A DNA stretch of 64,000 bases from Rhodospirillaceae bacterium (GTDB taxonomy: Bacteria; Pseudomonadota; Alphaproteobacteria; GCA-2721365), in NCBI GenBank assembly GCA_002721365.1, contig PBKC01000037.1:1-64000 (forward strand), in the 5' to 3' direction. Numbering within the stretch: the stretch's first letter is position 1; every line of letters starts with the position of its first letter. The notes beneath the pieces are model-generated. The model was given only the letters and a program-made list of their open reading frames with translations, made no database searches and had not been told where the DNA came from. Made by a program: the position numbers and the translations under genes. Below, in pieces: positions 8,445 to 16,324 of the stretch.

Positions 8445-8680
8445 GCCGGGCGGGCGGGGCATTCCCACCTCTGGAAATTCCCGCCGGCCGGGGGTTCCTC
8501 TGCCGCTGCCGGCGATGCTAGCCTGCGGCGGTATTCGGCACACGTGCCGCGGCATGCCGGATCTTTCAGCGAAACCGCCCCGGAGTCGTGTCGGCGGGGT
8601 AGGCGCAAGGGTCTGCGACACCCGTCCTCCAGCGGCCGGCCGGCAGTGCGGCACATCGGGGCGCCAGCAAGGAGGCCCGC

Positions 8681-10099
8681 ATGACGGCACACCACCCCCT
8701 TACCCCCAGCGGTCGCACACTTCTCGCAGCGATCACGTTCGCGGCGGGCGCGATCGTGGGCGACTCGTCGCACGCTGCCGAGCCCAGCAAGCCGGAATGC
8801 GCTGCGCTCGAGAATTGGGCGGTGACGATAGATGAGGAGGATCGCGTCGCGCCGGTCGAAGGCAGCCGCGCCTGGATTCCGCAAGCCTTTCTCGAACCCG
8901 CCTTCGCGGAGCTGTTCGGGGTCCCCGCGCTCAGCTGGAGCTACGACGCCGCGGGCGATATGTCCGCCCACGTTCTCGAATGTGGCCACGCGGCCGGGAA
9001 CGCGGGACGGATGGACGCCCGCAAAGCGCTCTACGACGCGCGTGGCTACTTCGTCAGCAATTTGAGAGGCGTCCTGAACCAGCAGGCACGCCAGGAAGCG
9101 GCGGCACAACGAGCGGCCGAGCGGGAGAAGGAGCGCCGCGAGCGCGAGGCCGCAGCGTCTAAGCTAGCTGCCGAACGGGCAGCGGAGCGCGAGCGGCAGG
9201 AAGCCGAGTTGCGGGCGCAACGGGCGGCACAAGCGCGCGCCCGTGCCGAAGCCCAGGCCGAGGCACAACGACAGGCGCAGGAACGCCCTCGTCCCGAGCG
9301 GCAGCGTCAGGGGACGTCAGGGCCGGCAGCCTCTACTGCCGGGAACGTTTCCGACGAAGGCGAGGCTCCGATTTCGGATTACGGGGAGAAGCTGGTCGCT
9401 GATTACCGGAAGAAGATCGCCGAGACAGAGGATTCCGCGGCGAGCCTGCAGCGCCTTGCACGGTGGGAGCAGGAGATAAGGCAGCGGATTCCGAAGTTCG
9501 CCGGCGATGAGGCGGCGACGGCGCTGCTGGAGCAGATCGCGGCCAAGCTTGCGCCGATCCGCGCCGCGACAGCGGACGGGTTCATGCGCTCCATCGACTC
9601 CGTAAGTATCGCCTCCGACCGGACATTTGTGGCCCGGATCGAGGAGAAGGTCGCGAGGGCTGCCAAACTCGATCTCACGCCAGAACAATTCGCCACGATC
9701 GAGGCACATGCCCGTAGCCGCCAGCAACCGCGGGCCGACCGGGCGCTTGCGGCAGCGGAAGAGGCGCTCGACGAGTTTCCCGAATCGCTGAAGGGCCTCG
9801 ATGCATTGCAGGAGGACTTCGGCGAGATGCGCGCAGACATCGTCGATCGTGGAAGCGAGGCCGCCCGAACCTCTTACCTAGCGGCAGCAAGAGCACGCCT
9901 TACCGAAATCGCGAGAGAGGCCCTGCCGGAGTTCGAAGAGTTCGTCGATGGCCTGGAAGACGAATGGTGGAGCATGCCGGCGATCGAGCTTACCGCCGTC
10001 GGCAAGGATGGCTTTGAAGAAGTCGACGCGGACGTACGCACAGCCTACGACGCCATAATTGCCGCAAAGCGCCGACGGATTGAGGATGCTCAGCGCTGA
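8681..10099 (+). CDS. Secreted coiled-coil protein, unknown function
   Basis: A 472-residue protein with an N-terminal signal peptide (hydrophobic LLAAITFAAGAIVG, cleavage likely after SHA). Residues about 145-210 are an uninterrupted Ala/Glu/Arg/Gln helix, much like the linker of TolA-type periplasmic proteins. A low-complexity Ser/Pro stretch follows, then an all-helical C-terminal domain. A strong ribosome site (ggaggcccgc) precedes the ATG. It probably acts in the periplasm, but no family is recognised. A 37-base piece of this gene (9302-9338) recurs nearly unchanged at 36697-36733 in non-coding DNA. Confidence 0.75.
   Translation: MTAHHPLTPSGRTLLAAITFAAGAIVGDSSHAAEPSKPECAALENWAVTIDEEDRVAPVEGSRAWIPQAFLEPAFAELFGVPALSWSYDAAGDMSAHVLECGHAAGNAGRMDARKALYDARGYFVSNLRGVLNQQARQEAAAQRAAEREKERREREAAASKLAAERAAERERQEAELRAQRAAQARARAEAQAEAQRQAQERPRPERQRQGTSGPAASTAGNVSDEGEAPISDYGEKLVADYRKKIAETEDSAASLQRLARWEQEIRQRIPKFAGDEAATALLEQIAAKLAPIRAATADGFMRSIDSVSIASDRTFVARIEEKVARAAKLDLTPEQFATIEAHARSRQQPRADRALAAAEEALDEFPESLKGLDALQEDFGEMRADIVDRGSEAARTSYLAAARARLTEIAREALPEFEEFVDGLEDEWWSMPAIELTAVGKDGFEEVDADVRTAYDAIIAAKRRRIEDAQR
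9302..9338 (+). repeat. Dispersed 37-base repeat, copy 1
   Basis: The segment cagcgtcaggggac, then tcagggccggcagcctcta, matches 36697-36733 with only two differences (g/a at 9316, c/t at 9336). Here it is inside a coding sequence; the other copy is between genes 27 kb away. The match stops abruptly on both sides. Confidence 0.75.
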
Positions 10100-10408
10100 T
10101 GAAGCGCTGCAGCCCCTCCCTCGCCATCGACCGGCGCGCTGTGCTGTAACTGCAGCACGGCTTCGCATCGGGCTGGCAGAGGAAGCGGCGCGCCGTCGAG
10201 TTCTCCCGCCACGACGGCGACGACGCCGTCAAGCCGAACGAGCCTATTCTTCAACAACCCGCTAGTGATCGAAGTCTGACCCTTGGTACCCATCAGGCTA
10301 GCTAAGCGGAGCTGGCCCGGAGCGTCGACTCTGTCTGAACAACTGGAGCCAAAATCGAGCATCTATGGTATACGTCTTTTGCCGCAGCAACGAATTCGTG
10401 GGGCTTCC
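10100..10408. other. Intergenic region, no gene seen
   Basis: Short frames here show no recognisable protein and no ribosome site. The right-hand part becomes less GC-rich (atctatggtatacgtctttt) and probably holds the promoter of the methyltransferase that follows. Confidence 0.4.
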
Positions 10409-11257
10409 ATGTCCGACAACACCGCAAACTCCGAACTGCGCAACACGTGGGAATCGGCCGCGCCCGGCTGGGCAAGATGGGAGCGGACGTTATCCGAGGG
10501 TCTGGCCGACGCTACTGACGCGCTGATCGATATGGCGGGTGTCCGGCCCGGCATGCGCGTGCTTGACGTCGCCTGCGGCGCCGGGAATCAGAGCCTCCGG
10601 GTTGCCGAGCGCGTCGGCTCGAGCGGCTCGGTGGTGGCCAGCGACATTTCGGCGACGATGCTGGAGTTCGTCCGCGCAAATGCTGCACGCGCGGGCGTCC
10701 TGAACATCGAGACGCGGGAATACGCAGCCGAGAATCTGGATGAAGCGGATGGCCCGTTCGACGCCGCGATCTGCCGCGTGGGCCTGATGCTTTTTCCATC
10801 GCCACGCAAAGCATTGGAGGCTCTCCAACGGGTGTTGAAGCCCAGTGGGCGCTTTGCGGCACTCGTCTTTACCACGCCCGCAAACAACCCCTACATGGCA
10901 CAGCCGATGGCGATCCTTATGCAGTACGCGGGGAAGTCGCCTCCCGCGCCTGGACAGCCTGGGATCTTCGCGCTGGGAGGCGAAGGGATTCTCGAAGGGT
11001 TGATGAAGGAAAGCGGTTTCGTGGATGTGCAAACACAGACCGTTCGGGCGCAGCTACGGCTGCCGAGCGCGTCGGATGCACTGGAGATGATGCAACAGGC
11101 ATTCGGTGTATACCGTGCCATAGTGGCGAACCTCGATCCTGAAGAAAAAGCCAGAGCATGGAACGAGGTCCATAAATGCCTCAAGCGTTTTGAATCGAAT
11201 GGAAACTTCGAGACTGAGCTTGAATTCATCATCGGGTCGGGCGCCAGACCAACCTAA
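10409..11257 (+). CDS. Class I SAM-dependent methyltransferase
   Basis: A 282-residue methyltransferase of the UbiE/Coq5-like type. Motif I is VLDVACGAGNQ near residue 50, an acidic residue ends beta-2 (VVASDIS), and the post-motif ICRVGLMLFPSPRKALEALQ and RVLKPSGRFA follow in the right order. I use the ATG at 10409; the upstream extension is poor in coding character. The substrate cannot be told from sequence. It stands alone between a secreted protein gene and a convergent small secreted protein gene. Confidence 0.85.
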   Translation: MSDNTANSELRNTWESAAPGWARWERTLSEGLADATDALIDMAGVRPGMRVLDVACGAGNQSLRVAERVGSSGSVVASDISATMLEFVRANAARAGVLNIETREYAAENLDEADGPFDAAICRVGLMLFPSPRKALEALQRVLKPSGRFAALVFTTPANNPYMAQPMAILMQYAGKSPPAPGQPGIFALGGEGILEGLMKESGFVDVQTQTVRAQLRLPSASDALEMMQQAFGVYRAIVANLDPEEKARAWNEVHKCLKRFESNGNFETELEFIIGSGARPT

Positions 11258-11295
11258 CGTCCATCAAGGGCGTAGCAAGTGTCAGATTTCCGCCA

Positions 11296-11649
11296 CTAGT
11301 CCGGCTTGAGCGGCCCGCACTGCTTCTTCAGCACCGCCAGAATGACTGCCTGTGGATGATAGTCAGGGTGCTCTCGCATCACGTCCAGGATGTGATCGTG
11401 CCGGCTGGCGCGGACCTGATCGTCCGATGCCGAATACCAGCGATCAAGGCAGGGAGCGAAGTTCTCTGTCGTTTGGCTCGCGACTATGCCGACCATCGTG
11501 ACTGAAGTCTGAATCAGAAAATCCTGGCTTTGACGGTCCCAGCGCAGAAAGTCAGCGCTTGAAAATCCTTCTGCCCAAGGACTCTGTGGATAAATAAGGG
11601 CGCCTGCACCGACGACCATTGCGTAGGCGAATAATTTCTGCTTCGACAT
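11296..11649 (-). CDS. Small secreted protein, start codon inside a palindrome
   Basis: A 117-residue protein with a signal peptide (MSKQKLFAYAMVVGAGALIY, cleavage likely after WA) and two mature cysteines, one near the middle (APCLDRWY) and one at the end (KKQCGP). The last half (HPDYHPQAVILAVLKKQCG) faintly resembles Rap1a/Tai-type immunity proteins, but I would not assign it. Its first four codons and its AAGGG ribosome site lie within a perfect 17-base inverted repeat. The opposite strand of that repeat starts another frame with the same MSKQ. Confidence 0.6.
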   Translation of the reverse strand: MSKQKLFAYAMVVGAGALIYPQSPWAEGFSSADFLRWDRQSQDFLIQTSVTMVGIVASQTTENFAPCLDRWYSASDDQVRASRHDHILDVMREHPDYHPQAVILAVLKKQCGPLKPD

Positions 11650-11673
11650 AAGGGAACCCTTATGTCGAAGCAG
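11638..11673. repeat. Perfect 17-base inverted repeat with 2-base centre
   Basis: The arms ctgcttcgacataaggg (11638-11654) and cccttatgtcgaagcag (11657-11673) are exact reverse complements around aa. Each strand carries aaggg seven bases before an ATG, so the element can start translation in both directions, with the same MSKQ codons. The geometry, arms around a central dinucleotide, is that of serine-invertase crossover sites. As RNA it would fold into a hairpin hiding the ribosome site and the start codon. Confidence 0.85.
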
Positions 11674-11814
11674 GATATTTTGTTGAAGACAATCATTTAC
11701 AATTTGAAAGATGAGGGCCTGCGGGCAAGATGGGGGCAGCGCGCCGGCTGCGTCCGGCTTCCCGCGGACCGTTCAAAAGGGTTCCCTTTTGAACCGGCGG
11801 AGAGGCCGCCATGA
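11662..11814 (+). CDS. Possible 50-codon leader coupled to the recombinase
   Basis: The frame starts at the ATG in the right arm of the palindrome, with aaggg seven bases upstream. It encodes 50 residues beginning MSKQDILLKTIIYNLKDEG and stops at 11812-11814, overlapping the recombinase ATG as ATGA. The overlap and ribosome site suggest translational coupling. The composition of the second half (Arg/Pro-rich) is not convincing, and no family is recognised, so it may be only a leader or a chance frame. Confidence 0.35.
   Translation: MSKQDILLKTIIYNLKDEGLRARWGQRAGCVRLPADRSKGFPFEPAERPP
11771..11794. repeat. Perfect 11-base inverted repeat with 2-base centre
   Basis: The arms gttcaaaaggg and cccttttgaac surround tt, 17 bases before the recombinase ATG. 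The half-site shares seven of eleven positions with that of the palindrome at 11638-11673 (consensus nnncawaaggg), and the centre is tt instead of aa. It is probably a binding or crossover site of the neighbouring recombinase, or an operator of the HTH protein. Confidence 0.75.
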
Positions 11815-12410
11815 CGGGATCGCAGCAAGCCGGCCAACCGGGCCGCAGGATCGGTTACGCGCGCGTTTCCACGGCCGAGCAGACCACGGACCAGCAGGTC
11901 GCGGCGCTCCGCCGCGCAGGGTGCCGCCGCGTCTTCGTCGACGACGCGGTGAGCGCCATCGCCCGCGACCGGCCAGGGATGGAGAAGGCCCGCCGCGCCT
12001 TGAGGCCCGGCGACGTCTTCGTCGTCTGGGCGATCGACCGGGCGTTCCGCTCCACCCGCGAGGCGATCCTGTTCCTCGACGATCTCCTCCAGATCGGCAT
12101 CGAGTTCCAGTCCCTGACCCAGCTCATCGACACGCGGACGCCCGAGGGGCGGAAATGGTACATCGACACCGCCTCCTGGGCGGAATACGAGCGCGCCATC
12201 ATCTCCCGCCGCACGCGCGAGAAGATGGCACACGCCAAGCTGGCCGGAAAGCATGTGGGACGCCCGTACAAGCTGACCCGCCGCAAGGTGATGAGGGCGC
12301 ACGACCAGGTCGCCCGCGAGGGGATCGACATCCGCGAGGTCGCCGACCGATGCGAGGTCGCTCCGATCACCATCGCCCGCGCGTTCAGGCGCTATGGCCT
12401 GGAGGTGTAG
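11811..12410 (+). CDS. Serine recombinase, resolvase/DNA-invertase type
   Basis: A 199-residue small serine recombinase. The N-terminal catalytic domain has IGYARVSTAEQ with the nucleophilic serine, and the DRPGMEKA and DRAFRSTREA segments that follow in this family. A long helix leads to a C-terminal HTH (DIREVADRCEVAPITIARAFRRYG). The size and domain order fit Tn3 resolvases and the Hin/Gin invertases. Two perfect palindromes with two-base centres lie in the 170 bases upstream. The HTH gene starts two bases after its stop, so they form an operon. Confidence 0.9.
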   Translation: MTGSQQAGQPGRRIGYARVSTAEQTTDQQVAALRRAGCRRVFVDDAVSAIARDRPGMEKARRALRPGDVFVVWAIDRAFRSTREAILFLDDLLQIGIEFQSLTQLIDTRTPEGRKWYIDTASWAEYERAIISRRTREKMAHAKLAGKHVGRPYKLTRRKVMRAHDQVAREGIDIREVADRCEVAPITIARAFRRYGLEV

Positions 12411-12412
12411 CG

Positions 12413-12694
12413 ATGTCGGAGAGGAAGACGCCACACCCCGTCGATGTCCATGTCGGACGCCGGCTGAAGCACAGGCGGGAGCAGCTCGGGTTGTCGCAGG
12501 TAGTACTTGCCGGTAGCACCGGGGTGACGTATCAGCAGATACAGAAGTACGAGACCGCGCGGGACCGCATCAGCGCGTCACGGCTCCATGACATGGCGGA
12601 GACGCTCGGTGTGCCCGTCGGCTATTTCTTCGCTGGCCTGCCCCACGGCGAAGGGAGCGGATGCACCGTCGGTGACCCATCGGCCGAATCCTGA
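12413..12694 (+). CDS. XRE-family HTH regulator
   Basis: A 93-residue protein with one Cro/CI-type HTH (VGRRLKHRREQLGLSQVVLA, then GVTYQQIQKYETARDRISAS and LHDMAETLGVPVGYFF). This is the usual alphaproteobacterial layout, in which such proteins end shortly after VGYFF. It is two bases downstream of the recombinase, so it could control recombinase expression through the palindromes upstream. No enzyme or sensor domain is attached. Confidence 0.85.
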   Translation: MSERKTPHPVDVHVGRRLKHRREQLGLSQVVLAGSTGVTYQQIQKYETARDRISASRLHDMAETLGVPVGYFFAGLPHGEGSGCTVGDPSAES

Positions 12695-13090
12695 GTTTGA
12701 CCATCCTTCGGAGATAACGCTGCGCGCAAGATGTGTGCTGTACTACAGCACCATCTCGGCTCGCCGCCTGCGGCGGCTCGGCAAGGGGACCCGCTGCGCG
12801 TCCCCGTTGCATCCCCCCGGCCTGTGGCGCTTCCCGGCATCGAGCCGGATCAGCGCCATCCAAACGTATCGCCGTTCGGATCACTCGCAGCGGAGATGTC
12901 GGTTCTCCCTGCGCCCCATCGACTTGGGAGCATTCTGCGCCCCCAAGCCCCCCGACCATTTCATGGAGACAATTCCATTGAGGCCATGTCATGGAGACCA
13001 ACCCCTGCGCGGATTGGATGCCGCCATCTTGTCGAAGATGGATCACGACGGGGGCCCGGCGAAGCTGCACGTCGCCCCCTGCACGCGCTA
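12695..13090. other. Intergenic region without a supported gene
   Basis: Long frames on both strands exist only because the DNA is GC-rich; their translations are Arg/Pro/Ser-rich and match nothing. Near its end, 13018-13050 shares gccgcc, cttgt and tggatc in order with the CRISPR-like repeat at 13091, 73 bases away. That distance is close to one repeat plus spacer, but the likeness is weak. Confidence 0.4.
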
Positions 13091-13125
13091 ATCGCCGCCC
13101 CTTGTGCGGGGCGTGGATCGAAAAC
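13091..13125 (+). CRISPR. Orphan repeat resembling a type I-C CRISPR repeat
   Basis: The 35-base unit has a five-base start (atcgc), a six-base stem cgcccc/ggggcg around ttgtgc, and the ending tggatcgaaaac. This matches the shape of type I-C repeats, which have a short GC stem and end in GTGGATTGAAAC. Only one clear copy is seen, one A longer than usual at the end, and no cas genes are in the window. It may be a relic of an array or a mobile single repeat. Confidence 0.45.
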
Positions 13126-13161
13126 AACAGACTGTGAGGTCGAGGAGTGGGATGGCTCCGC

Positions 13162-14394
13162 TCAGCCCCTTTGCTCCGGAAACAGCCCCGGCATCCAGCG
13201 TGAGGCGAGCTTCGCCGGAAAGGCGAGGCGGAGCGGCGCGCGGGAGGTTGGCGAGGTCAGGACCTCGCGGTCGATGAGGGCGGCGGTGACGCGGCGCGCC
13301 TGGCGCTCGGACGTGCCTATGATGCGGGCGACTTCGCCTCTGGGAAGCTCGCCGCGGTAGAGGACGGCTTCGAGGACGGCGCCGGATTGCGGGGGCAGGC
13401 GGTCGCCGCGGATTTCCTCCTCGGTCCAGATCAGGATGCGGTCGCGCAGGCGGTCGGGCTGGACCAGGCTTTCCATGAAGTCGACCTGATCGACGCAGGT
13501 GGTGAGGAAGAAGCGGGTGAACTCCGCCAGCGCCTCCTCGCTGAGGGTGCCGCGGCCGTCGAGATCGTTGCGGCGCTCGGCGTCGCAGGCCATGAGCATG
13601 CTCTTGTAGGTGCTCTCGTTGCGGGCGAGGCCGCGGGCGATCGACCAGATGCCCCCCGTGTCGAGCGTCTCCAGCAGCATGGCGTAGGACATCAACCGCG
13701 CGACGCGGCCGTTGCCGTCGAGGAAGGGGTGAATCCACAGCAGGCGGTGGTGGGCAGCGGCGGCGGCGAGGATGCCGTCGGTCCGCCCGAGCCTGCCATA
13801 GGCGCTCTCGAATCGCTCAAGGAACCGCGGCAGGGCGCCGGGGCTGATTGCGACATGGTGGCCGACCTTGACGTCGCGCTCGCGTAAGGAACCGGGGACC
13901 ATTCTGATCCGCTCGCCGGTGTCCGGCTCCTCGACCCACAGAAGATCCTCGGGCAGCAGCTCGCCGAAGCGGCGATGCATCTCGGTGAGGCCGTCGAGGG
14001 TGGTGGCGCGGCCCTCGAGCCCGCCCTCGTCGATCCATTTCTGGACGGTGATGTGGGCCTTGGCCTCGAGCTGGAGGTTCCGCTTCCTCGTATCGGTGCT
14101 GTAGTCGTTCCTGAGCGCCCGCTCGATGTCGACCGGGTGGGTGTCGTGGCCCTCGATCAGGTTGCTGTAATAGCAGTTCATCGCCCGGACAAGATCGGCC
14201 AGCGCCTTGAGCACGCCCTCCGGCAGGCTCCGGCGGAACCCGGCCGAGCGCGATGCCAGGTCGATGGCGAGGTCGGTGAGCCCGGTCCGCTGCTGCGAGC
14301 TCTCGCTGATCAGCAGTGGCTCCATCAGGCCGATGGGCTCGCTGCGGTCGACCGGCATTATGGCCGGTTTAATGTCCTTCTTTTGATCGCTCAC
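13162..14394 (-). CDS. Fic family protein (AMP/nucleotidyl transferase)
   Basis: A 410-residue Fic protein. The catalytic motif HPFLDGNGR is complete at residues 222-230. An inhibitory helix of the S/T-xxx-E-G/N type, SNLIEG, lies upstream at 77-82, so activity is probably autoinhibited in cis. The N-terminal Fic_N-like part and a C-terminal winged-helix region (GEVARIIGTSERQARRVTAA) complete the usual long chromosomal layout. Fic enzymes usually transfer AMP to a hydroxyl of a target protein; the target here is unknown. No separate antitoxin gene is adjacent. The AT-rich region upstream would hold the promoter. Confidence 0.9.
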   Translation of the reverse strand: MSDQKKDIKPAIMPVDRSEPIGLMEPLLISESSQQRTGLTDLAIDLASRSAGFRRSLPEGVLKALADLVRAMNCYYSNLIEGHDTHPVDIERALRNDYSTDTRKRNLQLEAKAHITVQKWIDEGGLEGRATTLDGLTEMHRRFGELLPEDLLWVEEPDTGERIRMVPGSLRERDVKVGHHVAISPGALPRFLERFESAYGRLGRTDGILAAAAAHHRLLWIHPFLDGNGRVARLMSYAMLLETLDTGGIWSIARGLARNESTYKSMLMACDAERRNDLDGRGTLSEEALAEFTRFFLTTCVDQVDFMESLVQPDRLRDRILIWTEEEIRGDRLPPQSGAVLEAVLYRGELPRGEVARIIGTSERQARRVTAALIDREVLTSPTSRAPLRLAFPAKLASRWMPGLFPEQRG

Positions 14395-14667
14395 AATAAC
14401 ATATATAACATATAGTTACATATTCTTCAAGTCAGCATGCGGCCGTATGTATGGCCGCTTTTATGGCCGGTTGTTCCGATACAGGCACTGCACAATGCCG
14501 CGCGGGCCCTGCCTTTTGCTGCGCCGATGGGCTCGCCACCGGCGCCTGCGCTCAGATTCTGCCATGCCGCGCTCCATCAGCAGTATAAATGTCGACGTTA
14601 AAAGAATTAACAAACTTATATAATTAATGTTACAATAAAAAATGTATTTTAATATAGGAATTTTGAT
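14395..14667. promoter_or_regulatory. AT-rich divergent promoter region
   Basis: Between the divergent Fic and secreted-protein genes lie 270 bases whose two ends are very AT-rich (acatatataacatatagttacat next to Fic; ttaatgttacaataaaaaatgtatttt next to the plus-strand gene). The near-palindromic acatatataacatatag could be an operator. No exact -35/-10 pair can be claimed. Confidence 0.4.
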
Positions 14668-14952
14668 ATGTCATCTATTCATAGGAATGCGATTATTGTC
14701 TTAGTCTTAGTTACTCTTAATCTTTTCAATGCCCCCTTTGCCGGGGCGCAGGATTCATCCGCCGCGACGGCCGATGCGGCCACGCGCATCGAGGTCGACG
14801 AGGAGGCGGACGTCATCCGCTTCATCGTGGGCGGCGAGGAGAGGGCCGTTCTGGATGCGGACGGGCTGCATGTGAACGGCAGCGTCGAATTCACCGGCAC
14901 CATGACGGATATCCAGGTCTGGCCCGAGAGCGAGGTGAGCGATGCGCCGTAA
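14668..14952 (+). CDS. Small secreted protein, first of a pair
   Basis: A 94-residue protein with a clear signal peptide (AIIVLVLVTLNLFNAPFAGAQ). The mature part is acidic and beta-rich (ATRIEVDEEADVIRFIVGGE, then RAVLDADGLHVNGSVEFTGT), like segments before the collar or chaperone regions of tail-fibre-type proteins. It overlaps the next gene by 11 bases, so the two are translated together. The 5' end is AT-rich, unlike the rest. Confidence 0.65.
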   Translation: MSSIHRNAIIVLVLVTLNLFNAPFAGAQDSSAATADAATRIEVDEEADVIRFIVGGEERAVLDADGLHVNGSVEFTGTMTDIQVWPESEVSDAP

Positions 14953-15934
14953 CCTCGCCGGGATCATCGCTCTGCTCGTTGTCTGGTTCCCGGCCTTGCC
15001 CGCGCAGGCGCAGGAGACGTCCGCGCGCTTCGAGGACGGGTCGGTCATTTTCAGTTACGACAACCGGGATTGTGACGGGACCCTTGAGGGCTCGCTGCGC
15101 TGGAATCCCACGCCCAAGAAGTTCGAGGTCTGCGATGGTACGGAATGGGGGCAGATCGCCAGCGAGAACGGGGCCTCGACCGATACCGCGCCTGACGCCT
15201 TCACCTTCACCGACCTCACGAATCATTCTCTCGGCGCGATCGCGCTCAGCGAGACACTCAGCATCACCGGATTCGACGGGCCGTTGATCGCCGAAGTGTC
15301 GGGGGCCGGCACACCCGAGATCAGCATCAATGGCGGGGCCTGGGTGACGGCCGGCGAGATCAATCCGGGCGACTCTCTGCGTGTCCGTCAGGTCAGCTCC
15401 GTCTCGGTATCGACGGCGACCGTCGCCGCCGTCACCGTCGGTACGGTCACCGACAATTGGAGTGTCACCACCAAGGCGGGACAGACGCGGATATTTCGGA
15501 CGACGGTAGGAATAACAGGAGCTTCTATCGGCAGTCTCGCCAATGCAGATTCTATTTGCCAGACTAATGCGGCTAATCTTGGTTTTTCCGGAACATGGAA
15601 AGCCATACTCTCTGACGAAGCCACTAACGCGAAAGACCGTGTAACGATTGCCTACCCTGTTATTCGCGCAGAAGACGGGCTAACGGTGGATACGGCCAAT
15701 ATTTTCGATGGCTCCCTGGACACCAACGGGGTCACCGAGAGCAGCTCCACCTCCTTTGTTTGGACCGGGTCAAATCCAGATGGAACGACGGAAGCGGGAT
15801 TAACCTGCAGTAGCTGGTCGAGTTCTGCCGGAAGCGGGAGACATGGCAGGAGCAATCGTTCGGATGGGACTTGGATGACTGAGGGCGGTACAATCTGTAC
15901 GGGAACTCGAAGCCTTTATTGCGTTGATCAATAG
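14942..15934 (+). CDS. Secreted protein with DUF1554-like C-terminal domain
   Basis: A 330-residue protein with a signal peptide ending at AQA. The middle is beta-rich with Ser/Thr/Val-rich repeats (residues about 90-180). The C-terminal 130 residues show the order ADSICQ, WKAILSD, DRV, YPV, FVWTGS, CSSWSS, WMTEGG and LYC, which fits DUF1554-type, C-type-lectin-like domains seen in surface proteins. It is probably periplasmic or surface-exposed and binds a ligand. The C-terminal part of the gene (about 15480-15760) is less GC-rich than the start, suggesting a domain of different origin. It is coupled to the small secreted protein upstream. Confidence 0.75.
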   Translation: MRRNLAGIIALLVVWFPALPAQAQETSARFEDGSVIFSYDNRDCDGTLEGSLRWNPTPKKFEVCDGTEWGQIASENGASTDTAPDAFTFTDLTNHSLGAIALSETLSITGFDGPLIAEVSGAGTPEISINGGAWVTAGEINPGDSLRVRQVSSVSVSTATVAAVTVGTVTDNWSVTTKAGQTRIFRTTVGITGASIGSLANADSICQTNAANLGFSGTWKAILSDEATNAKDRVTIAYPVIRAEDGLTVDTANIFDGSLDTNGVTESSSTSFVWTGSNPDGTTEAGLTCSSWSSSAGSGRHGRSNRSDGTWMTEGGTICTGTRSLYCVDQ

Positions 15935-16290
15935 GTTTCCACAGATGTGGGCTTGGCATTCGCGTGAGATTTGTCGCATCCGGCTTCGCCGGACCGGGCT
16001 GTCGTGAACCGCGCCCTGGCTGCGCCTGGTCGCGGCCGTCCGGCTTCCATCCCTTGCGCATAGGGCGGCTGCGCCGCCGATAGCCGCGCCCTTCCGGGCG
16101 CGCGGTTTCTTCGTGTTCTGGGCCTGCGGCCCCCTCCGCCGTCAAGGCCAAGCCCTCCCCCCGGATCAAGTCCGGGGTCCGGGCGTCGCCGGCGGTCTCC
16201 CCGAGCTTCCTCCCTGCGGTCGTGCAGCCCGGGCGATCCCCCTCCGCCGGCGCCGGCCTTGACGGCCTCCCCCCGCTCATTGGCGCGGGC
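15935..16290. other. Intergenic region before ardC, no gene seen
   Basis: Very GC-rich sequence with Pro/Arg-rich chance frames on both strands. It includes short inverted stretches such as ggcggctgcgccgcc near 16065. No recognisable gene or RNA was found. Confidence 0.35.
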
Positions 16291-16324
16291 CTAGTCGGGT
16301 TGCATGCGCAACCCCCAAGACTAG
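16291..16324 (+). promoter_or_regulatory. Leader hairpin next to ardC ribosome site
   Basis: An inner stem gggttgc/gcaaccc with loop atgc is enclosed by an outer stem ctagtc/gactag. The outer 3' strand runs into the ribosome site (aggag) of ardC, so folding could limit translation. Whether a protein binds it cannot be seen. Confidence 0.55.

Noticed and set aside
12588..13127. Long frames on both strands after the HTH gene
   Set aside because: Their translations are Arg/Pro/Ser-rich and have no motif or ribosome site, as expected of chance frames in GC-rich DNA.
14942..15934. Diversity-generating retroelement target
   Set aside because: The C-terminal domain is lectin-like, but no reverse transcriptase gene or template repeat was found nearby.
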